Made by a program: the position numbers and the translations under genes | From: Rhodoplanes serenus | GTDB taxonomy: Bacteria; Pseudomonadota; Alphaproteobacteria; Rhizobiales; Xanthobacteraceae | Direction of reading: 5' to 3' | DNA length: 64,000 bases | NCBI GenBank assembly: GCA_945893145.1 | Contig: CAMDDZ010000005.1 | Span: 45,875-109,874 of the forward strand | Part shown: one piece after another, positions 58,416-64,000 of the stretch | Layout: the number at the start of each line of letters is the position of its first letter | Numbering within the stretch: position 1 is the first letter of the stretch | Notes under the pieces: generated by a model | Database searches by the model: none | What the model was told of the DNA's origin: nothing | The model's input: the letters and a program-made list of their open reading frames with translations, nothing else

Positions 58416-58652
58416 ATGAACTCACGCCAACCCAGATCGAACGCGTCGTTTGGTGCCCGCCCAAAACGCTGGGAACAGAATGGCGCGCGCGACAATCAAA
58501 GGGGCTCGCAAAATGCGCAAAGAAGCTATGAGCGCTACATGGCCCTGGCCCAAGCCGAAGTCCAAGCGGGCGATATCGTCGGCGCGGAGAACTACTTCCA
58601 GCACGCCGAACATTATTTCAGAATGATGTCATCGAAGCCGGAAACCACATAG
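58416..58652 (+). CDS. short DUF4167-type protein
   Basis: A 78-residue protein. The first 35 residues are basic and disordered (RQPRSNASFGARPKRWEQNG). The C-terminal part SYERYMALAQAEVQAGDIVG, then AENYFQHAEHYFRMM, closely follows the DUF4167 helical motif. The longer DUF4167 proteins of alphaproteobacteria carry the motif at the N-terminus of a long disordered tail and act in an unknown cytoplasmic role; this is a stand-alone short version. ATG 58416 lies in a plus-strand group of small genes. Confidence 0.8.
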   Translation: MNSRQPRSNASFGARPKRWEQNGARDNQRGSQNAQRSYERYMALAQAEVQAGDIVGAENYFQHAEHYFRMMSSKPETT

Positions 58653-58715
58653 GCGTTTTGGCGCCGCGCTTGCTGGCCAATGGCCACGGTCTCCCTATCA
58701 AGATGAAGGCTTGGC

Positions 58716-59627
58716 TCAGACAGCAGCAGCCGATCCGGATTGAAATTCGAACTCGCGTTCGACTGCAGTGATTTCGGCCAACGTCGGCAAACCCGCCTCA
58801 TTGCCGAGATGCTGGATCTTGAAAGCGGATGCCGCCCGCGCAAAGTGGAAATGCTCCTCCCAACTCTTTGCGGGATTGGTGAGGTAGGAATAGACGTAAG
58901 CGCCGTGGAACACGTCGCCAGCACCACTGGTATCGAGCACTCGCTCGGACGGCACGGTCAACGCAGGAAGCGTCCGAACGGCGCCGGTGTCGTCGTACCA
59001 GATCATGCCCCGTTCTCCGAGCGTCACGCCGCCGATGCGACAGCCCCGGCCTTTGAGATAATCAAGCATTTGCGCCGGATCGTGCCCCATTTGCTGGCAG
59101 AGGCGCTCGGCCACGATCGCTACGTCGATGAAGGCAAGAAGCTCATGAGTGTTGGTGCGAAGTCCTCCGCCATCGAGCGACGTGAGAACTCCCGCTTCCC
59201 GGCATAACTTGGCGTAGTGGATCGCGGCGTCCGATTGATGGCCATCCAGGTGAAGCGCGCGGCAGCCTGGGAGGTGCAGGATAGGAAAGGGATGAAGATA
59301 GTCGTCATCACGGCAGCGTACGATTGCCCGCTTGCCATCCTTCGGCATGATGAACGACAACGAAGACGTTCGGACCTTCCTGGCGTGGATAGAGATCCCA
59401 TACCGAGCCGCCATGTCCAGAAACATACGGCCAAGCCAGTCGTCAGCGGCCGTTGTGAGCAAATCCGGCGCGATTCCCAGCTTGCCGCAACAGAACGCCG
59501 CCGTGACTGCGTTGCCGCCAAACGAGACCGCGTAGGCCGACGCCACATCCTTGTCGTCGCCCGTTGGTATCCGGTCGGTCAGAAACGTCAGGTCGATATA
59601 GGTGTGTCCGATGAAGAGTGCCTGCAT
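58716..59627 (-). CDS. PfkB/ribokinase family sugar kinase
   Basis: A 303-residue kinase. The N-terminal ribokinase signature is GGNAVTAAFCCGKLGI; the C-terminal one, with the catalytic Asp and anion hole, is DTSGAGDVFHGAYVYSYL. GVTLGERGMIWYDD and the preceding VLTSLDGGGLR are usual for the family. The phosphate acceptor is a sugar or nucleoside; cluster context (GH130, GT4, mannose-6-phosphate isomerase) suggests a sugar. It is the last gene of a same-strand cluster, 9 bases after the GH130 gene. Cytoplasmic. Confidence 0.92.
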   Translation of the reverse strand: MQALFIGHTYIDLTFLTDRIPTGDDKDVASAYAVSFGGNAVTAAFCCGKLGIAPDLLTTAADDWLGRMFLDMAARYGISIHARKVRTSSLSFIMPKDGKRAIVRCRDDDYLHPFPILHLPGCRALHLDGHQSDAAIHYAKLCREAGVLTSLDGGGLRTNTHELLAFIDVAIVAERLCQQMGHDPAQMLDYLKGRGCRIGGVTLGERGMIWYDDTGAVRTLPALTVPSERVLDTSGAGDVFHGAYVYSYLTNPAKSWEEHFHFARAASAFKIQHLGNEAGLPTLAEITAVEREFEFQSGSAAAV

Positions 59628-59636
59628 GCAATGTCA

Positions 59637-60935
59637 TCAGCTCGTTACGGCCTGCATCAACGTCGCAATCTTCAGGGTCGCGAAATTGGAAAAGGTGTCA
59701 GAGATCGCATAAGGCAAGATGATCTGGTCGCCATGACGCATGGCGCCGCATGTATAGACGACGTTGGGGACGTACCCTTCGCGTTCGGTGGGTTCGGGCC
59801 GCACCAGAGGCTCGCGCGAGCGAGCGATAATTTTTGACGGATCCTTCTTGTCCAACAAAACGGCGCCAATCGAATATTTCCTCACCGGACCAACCCCGTG
59901 CGTGAATAGCAGCCAGCAGTCGTCCAACTCGATGGGCGAGCCACAGGTGCCAACCTGAACGAATTCCCAAGGATGCTCGGGCTGAAGAATGGCTTGACCG
60001 CCATTCCACGTGTAAAGGTCGTCGGAATAGATCAGATAAAGGTTCTCATTGTCCTGCCGGCCGATCATCGCGTAGCGGCCGTCGATTTTTCGCGGGAACA
60101 GAGCCATGCCCTTGTTGCGCGCCGCCGTACCGTTGAGCGGTGTCAGCCGGAATGATTGAAAGTCCGTCGTTTCGAGCAGTTCAGAACGGATCGCTCTGCC
60201 ACTATAGGCTGTGTAAGTGGCATAGAACCGCTTCCGTTCGCCGTCGTTGAATTCAACAAATCGGGCATCCTCGATGCCGTTCGATTGGGAGTCGGTGATC
60301 GGAAAGATGACCCGTTCACTCAATTCTTCGTCCGGCCGAAACTCCACTTCAATTTCGTAGCCAAGCGCCCCGGCCGTTTTACTTCGGACTTGTGGAACCG
60401 AAGCGAGACGCGCGGTCGGATCGATCGCAACGCTTCCGTCCGCCGCTATGGTGCCGGATCGGAAGGTCAGCGATGAAATGTGCCCCTCGCCGACGGCGCG
60501 AAGACTGAGGATAAATCGGCAGCCATTCTCCGGCGCGCCGGACTGGTCAGGGTGGCGGACGATGCTCGGATTGAACAACGCCGACGCCTCAAACGAATAC
60601 TCATGAAGAAAATACGCCCCGATCAGGTAGCGTTGCGTGATGTTTAGCTCAGCATGCGGTCTGAACGCCTCTTCCATCTCGGCGGCGCGCGTTTCGAAGA
60701 TCCGAAGCAGGTTCCGGTGACGGCCTTCGAAATTGTCGAGCACGTCTTTGAGCTGCTGCTCTGCTGCTGTGGCGTCGAGCCGAAGCACCCTGTCGACGAT
60801 GTGGTTGGCCCGGGTCTTATCGGTCGGATTGAGGTCCCTGGGTTCAGTCGCAGGTTTGAACGGTCTGACGACGACTCTGGCCGGGTCCGGGCGCAGATAT
60901 AAGTTCTGGCGGCTCAGGAATCGCGATTGGGACAA
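59637..60935 (-). CDS. glycoside hydrolase family 130-type phosphorylase
   Basis: A 432-residue five-bladed beta-propeller protein. A helical N-terminus (about 1-115) precedes the propeller. FNPSIVRHPDQSG, GIEDARFVEF, and later YSDDLYTWNGGQAILQPEHP, GTCGSPIELDDCWLLFTHGV and YVPNVVYTCGAMRHGDQIIL are the hallmarks of GH130, whose members phosphorolyse beta-1,2- or beta-1,4-mannosides and related sugars. The frame starts with TTG at 60935, AGGGAG six bases upstream. It overlaps the end of the glycosyltransferase gene by 92 bases, which is large for a normal operon overlap. Substrate linkage cannot be assigned from sequence. Confidence 0.88.
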   Translation of the reverse strand: MSQSRFLSRQNLYLRPDPARVVVRPFKPATEPRDLNPTDKTRANHIVDRVLRLDATAAEQQLKDVLDNFEGRHRNLLRIFETRAAEMEEAFRPHAELNITQRYLIGAYFLHEYSFEASALFNPSIVRHPDQSGAPENGCRFILSLRAVGEGHISSLTFRSGTIAADGSVAIDPTARLASVPQVRSKTAGALGYEIEVEFRPDEELSERVIFPITDSQSNGIEDARFVEFNDGERKRFYATYTAYSGRAIRSELLETTDFQSFRLTPLNGTAARNKGMALFPRKIDGRYAMIGRQDNENLYLIYSDDLYTWNGGQAILQPEHPWEFVQVGTCGSPIELDDCWLLFTHGVGPVRKYSIGAVLLDKKDPSKIIARSREPLVRPEPTEREGYVPNVVYTCGAMRHGDQIILPYAISDTFSNFATLKIATLMQAVTS

Positions 60936-63264
60936 GGTGGCTCCCTGGGGTCATGTGCGGTACCAGCGGGCGACTTATGGTGCTGCATACCAATTTGGCT
61001 TCGGGTTTCGTCCGATTGATCGCAGCAGTGCGCATGAACTGACGTATTTCTGCAAGACCAAGAAGAAACGAGAGGACTGATTCCGCGCCCTTGTTCTCGT
61101 TGGCTCGATCTGAATGGAGCCCATCCGAACAGCTGCCGGTATCAGGATCGATCAGCGCGGTTTTGAGGTCGTTCTTGCCCAGAAACCAACCAAATGCCTG
61201 CATCGCTCCTGCATTCCATTCCGCACCGTCTGCCACGCGCGAAGCAGCAAGGCACGCAGAAATCGTTGCGGCGGCTTCGACTGGCTGCTGATCGAATGGT
61301 TCGGGTAGCTGCCGGCGCTTACCGAACGTCGTGGTGCCAACAGGCCTGAAGTGTCCCGACGGGGTGGTCTGGAGCGACATGAGCCAGCGGAGCGATCGGA
61401 GCCCCACCTCGATATACGGTAGCGTGTGGGTCGCCTGCCCGGTTTGGATCAGTGCCTGCGGCAGGCGCGCGTTGTCGTAGGCGAGCACGTCTTCAAACCA
61501 GACCCACCCCTTGGTTTCGTTGGCAGCAAACAGAGCCATCAATCTGTTCGCCAGGAGTTTGCGCATGCGCTCGTCGACCGGTTCTGCCCCAATTGACGCG
61601 GCATAGGCGTTCAACCCGAGGAGCGAGAAGGCCCATGCTCGCGGGGACGAGAACGCCTCGACGGCGGGAAGTGCGGTTTTGAAGAGTGCCGCGGCCCATC
61701 TGCGGCGGGATGGATCGGTATCCTTGCGCGCACACTCGCCTAATGCCCAGAGCGTCCTGCCGTGACTGTCTTCCGAGCCCGTGCTTTCCAGCCATCGGCG
61801 GTCGTAGCTCATGAAATTTCGGAATCGGCGAGTGTCGGGGTTCCATGCATGCTGAATGAATGCAGCAAAGCGGGTCGTCATGATCTCAGACAATCGCGCT
61901 TCGCCGGGGCTCTGAAGGGCCATTGAGAACAGCAGGGCGCGAGCGTTGTCGTCGACACAGTAGCCGTGGGCGCGGTCCGGCACCGAATTGGTGGCGTGCT
62001 GGAGCATGCCAGTGCTGTCGCAGAGCGAGAGAAAATGCTCGATTTTCATCTCGGGAATGGCGACTTCCTCGTTCCCAGGGGCGACCGAAGCAACCGGAAG
62101 CGCGATCTCAGGTCTGACGCGCCCGCGCGACGTCTCAAAGACCGCAAGATAGCGCTTCGCCGTTTGCGCCCAAGTCATCGAGCGGCTTTCCGCGTACGAC
62201 CGCTTGCGCATGGAATCGCGGCGGCGATCGTTCGTCAGCAGACCAGCGATTTCGCTACGCATGGCTTCGGGATTCTTGAAAGGAACCAGGATACCGAGCC
62301 CGTCGCTCAGGAGTTCCGTAGCGTGCCAATAGGGTGTGGACACGACTGCCTTGCCCAGTCCGAAGCTGTAGGCGAGCGTGCCCGACGTCATCTGAGTCTC
62401 GTTGAGATAGGGCGTCACATAGACGTCGCACATCGAAATGAAGTCGAGCAGCGTGGCCTGATCGACGAACTGGTTGAAAAAAACGACATGGTCCTCGACG
62501 CCAAGCTCGCGCGCGCGGGACGACAAACTGTCGCGATAGGCCTCGCCCTGATTCCGCACCAGGTTTGGATGGGTCGCCCCCAGAATGACGTAGACGGCGT
62601 TCGGACAGGATTTGATGATGCCCGGCATGGCATCGATCACGGTCTCGATACCCTTGCTGGGCGAGAGCAGACCGAACGTGAGGATGACCATTTTTCCGCT
62701 GAAGCCGAGTTTCGCCTTGGCGTAGTTCGGTTCGAGGAACGGGAAGTCGGGTATGCCGTGCGGTATGATGTCGATCTTGCGAGCCGGCACGCCATGCACA
62801 GAACGCAGGAACTCGTGGCCCTTTTCCGACATCACGATGATCTTTGTTGAGGCATCGATGACACGATCCATCACATCGCGCTGGGTTTGCGTCGGCTCCC
62901 GAAGCACCGTGTGAAGCGTCGTGACAAGCGGCATCTTGAGGCGCGACAAGAGCTCGATGATATTGCCACCGGCCGGCCCGCCAAAAATCCCGTATTCGTG
63001 CTGCAGAGAAACGACATCAACGTTTGCGTCGTTCAGGGCGGCGGCTGCTGCAACGTAATCGTCGATCTCTTCGTCGTGAATCTGAAGGCGCACAGCTTGC
63101 GGATAGTCGTAAGTGCGTCCGGCATCCGTCATAGCGACGACGGAAGTCTCAATATCCGGCCCCGCTGCCGAGACGGCTTGATAAATGTCGTGGGTAAAGG
63201 TTGCGATTCCGCAGCGGCGCGGGAGATAGTTTCCGATGAATGCGATCCGCTGAATCGGTTTCAT
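60844..63264 (-). CDS. GT4 glycosyltransferase fused to an alpha/alpha-barrel domain
   Basis: An 806-residue protein in two parts. Residues 1-about 390 are a GT-B glycosyltransferase of family 4: NYLPRRCGIATFTHDIYQAV, LQHEYGIFGGPAGGN, PHGIPDFPF, TFGLLSPSKGIE, and ETQMTSGTLAYSFGLGKAVV near the nucleotide-sugar site. Residues about 420-770 are helical, with DDNARALLFSMALQ and HGRTLWALGECARKD, as in alpha/alpha-toroid glycosidase-like domains. Together it may build and trim a mannose-type polymer; this is inference. ATG 63264 overlaps the isomerase stop as ATGA. Similar fused proteins lie beside GH130 genes in other bacteria, as I recall. Confidence 0.87.
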   Translation of the reverse strand: MKPIQRIAFIGNYLPRRCGIATFTHDIYQAVSAAGPDIETSVVAMTDAGRTYDYPQAVRLQIHDEEIDDYVAAAAALNDANVDVVSLQHEYGIFGGPAGGNIIELLSRLKMPLVTTLHTVLREPTQTQRDVMDRVIDASTKIIVMSEKGHEFLRSVHGVPARKIDIIPHGIPDFPFLEPNYAKAKLGFSGKMVILTFGLLSPSKGIETVIDAMPGIIKSCPNAVYVILGATHPNLVRNQGEAYRDSLSSRARELGVEDHVVFFNQFVDQATLLDFISMCDVYVTPYLNETQMTSGTLAYSFGLGKAVVSTPYWHATELLSDGLGILVPFKNPEAMRSEIAGLLTNDRRRDSMRKRSYAESRSMTWAQTAKRYLAVFETSRGRVRPEIALPVASVAPGNEEVAIPEMKIEHFLSLCDSTGMLQHATNSVPDRAHGYCVDDNARALLFSMALQSPGEARLSEIMTTRFAAFIQHAWNPDTRRFRNFMSYDRRWLESTGSEDSHGRTLWALGECARKDTDPSRRRWAAALFKTALPAVEAFSSPRAWAFSLLGLNAYAASIGAEPVDERMRKLLANRLMALFAANETKGWVWFEDVLAYDNARLPQALIQTGQATHTLPYIEVGLRSLRWLMSLQTTPSGHFRPVGTTTFGKRRQLPEPFDQQPVEAAATISACLAASRVADGAEWNAGAMQAFGWFLGKNDLKTALIDPDTGSCSDGLHSDRANENKGAESVLSFLLGLAEIRQFMRTAAINRTKPEAKLVCSTISRPLVPHMTPGSHLVPIAIPEPPELISAPGPGQSRRQTVQTCD

Positions 63265-63895
63265 TGAGTTGTTTCTACGCCCGCACTTGTTGAGGGAGCC
63301 TTTGCTGAGTTGAGGACAGGCAACGGCGTCTCCTGCCGTCCCGCATTCATTGCAGCCACCTGCGGGACACGCTGCAGAAGATTTGGAACTAGACCACCGC
63401 CGGTGTACGCCGCGAGGCCGACCATGCCGGCCGGACCGGTCTGGATGTCGACGCGATCCGATTGCGCAAAAACGGCATCGCCTATGCCAACGTCGAACGA
63501 CCCGACGCGCGCATCTCCATGCAGAACGAGAAGCCATGTCTCTCGTTCGGCCTCCAGACACCAGGCGGAGTTTGGCGCCAGATCGACCTTTTCAAACACG
63601 AAGTGTGCATTTGAGAGCAGCAGCGTCCGCGAGTCGCTGAGCTGGCTTGCCGCGACCGGAAGATTGACGGGTCCGGCGTCCGCGACTGCAACTGCGCGCT
63701 CAATGTGGAGTTCGCGCTGCCGCCCATGATCAAAAAGACGGAATGTGACGTCGCTGCGCTGTTGGATTTCCGCAATCACAATTCCCGCGCCGATTGCATG
63801 AATCGTGCCGGCGGGTATGAAGATGATGTCGTCCTGCGACACAGGCTGCCACCGGACTGGAGTGCGCCCTTGGGGCCGGACAGTTTGAGGCTCGT
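63261..63895 (-). pseudogene. manA: class I mannose-6-phosphate isomerase, 5' end removed by an IS
   Basis: The C-terminal part of a ManA (cupin-type phosphomannose isomerase): VRWQPVSQDDIIFIPAGTIH and GAGIVIAEIQQRSDVTFRLF are the catalytic-cupin half, with the His and Glu of the zinc site. Complete relatives of this type have about 250-320 residues, and the upstream catalytic half with the first metal ligands is missing. Homology stops near 63880-63900, just where an IS-type sequence with a divergent transposase start begins. The frame could be read from an ATG at 63956 inside the IS, giving a 231-residue chimera, but it would lack essential zinc ligands. The right boundary given is approximate. 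It precedes the GT4 gene by ATGA. Confidence 0.72.
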
Positions 63896-64000
63896 GAGTT
63901 GACAGGGTGAGCTGGGCTTTCGAAGGATGAAAGCCATGGCCAAACAACGTTCGCACAGCATCGAGTTCAAGCGGCAGGTCGCACAGGAGTTCGTTGCCGG
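63880..64000. mobile_element. left end of an insertion sequence, cut by the window edge
   Basis: Identified by a transposase start at 63936 and by abrupt loss of ManA similarity to the left of it. The left terminal repeat must lie within about 63880-63930; I cannot identify its first base or the target duplication without the other end. Confidence 0.6.
63936..64000 (+). CDS. transposase (IS3-type OrfA-like), N-terminal fragment
   Basis: The first 21 codons read MAKQRSHSIEFKRQVAQEFV, then Ala and the cut edge. SIEFKRQVAQEF is typical of the N-terminal helix-turn-helix of transposase subunits in the IS3-type group. GAAGGATGAAAGCC precedes ATG 63936, a good ribosome binding site. It is divergent from the truncated manA. 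The exact IS family needs the remainder of the element. Confidence 0.72.
   Translation, partial: MAKQRSHSIEFKRQVAQEFVA

Noticed and set aside
1..64000. CRISPR arrays, tRNA or rRNA genes
   Set aside because: No regularly spaced repeats, cloverleaf-type sequence or rRNA-like stretch was seen by reading; a covariance search would be needed to exclude a tRNA fully.

Overview
The window is GC-rich, densely coded chromosomal DNA, most consistent with an alphaproteobacterium of the Hyphomicrobiales (Rhizobiales), near the Xanthobacteraceae/Nitrobacteraceae (Pseudolabrys, Rhodoplanes, Bradyrhizobium types). The basis is a complete squalene/hopanoid locus, a small DUF4167 protein, an ECF sigma/anti-sigma pair, and many periplasmic binding proteins and ring-cleavage-type enzymes. 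No rRNA, tRNA, phage or CRISPR was seen. The only mobile DNA is an IS end at the right edge.

Layout. 1-3575 (minus): start of an M20 N-carbamoyl-amino-acid-hydrolase-like gene, an Old-Yellow-Enzyme reductase, an M20 carboxypeptidase, a small protein and a Rid protein. 4007-7317 (minus): ECF sigma factor, membrane anti-sigma factor and a proline-rich exported subtilase. 7475-9979 (plus): a fused OHCU decarboxylase/HIU hydrolase for urate breakdown, a glutathione transferase and a metallo-beta-lactamase-fold protein. 10043-13471 (minus): FAH-family hydratase, HpcH/HpaI aldolase, an unknown 279-residue protein and a tripartite-tricarboxylate (Bug) binding protein. 13546-18789: a Rieske plus glutamate-synthase-type flavoprotein, a DUF1080 protein, a serine hydrolase and a hydantoinase-type amidohydrolase. 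18786-25919 (minus): a six-gene operon resembling hydrogenase-4/complex I, whose large subunit lacks the NiFe cysteine motifs. 26316-36944: a catabolic region with a molybdopterin enzyme, DapA-family lyase, SDR, LigAB-type dioxygenase, Pht5-like and LigI-like proteins, and two more Bug proteins.

39567-52780 is the hopanoid region. It holds hpnN, hpnH, squalene-hopene cyclase, hpnE, hpnD, hpnC, hpnB and a polyprenyl diphosphate synthase. Together these cover C5 precursors to prenyl diphosphate, then FPP to presqualene diphosphate, hydroxysqualene, squalene and hopene, then adenosyl extension and export. A second MMPL-type transporter, a transglutaminase-like protein and several small proteins follow (53518-58652).

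58716-63895 is a carbohydrate cluster: PfkB kinase, GH130-type phosphorylase, a two-domain glycosyltransferase and a mannose-6-phosphate isomerase. The isomerase is cut off upstream by an insertion sequence whose transposase begins at 63936. The observations most worth pursuing are the hydrogenase-like complex without a NiFe site, the Rieske/FMN/[3Fe-4S] fusion, the GH130/GT4 cluster interrupted by the IS, and a strongly structured non-coding stretch at 3723-3813.
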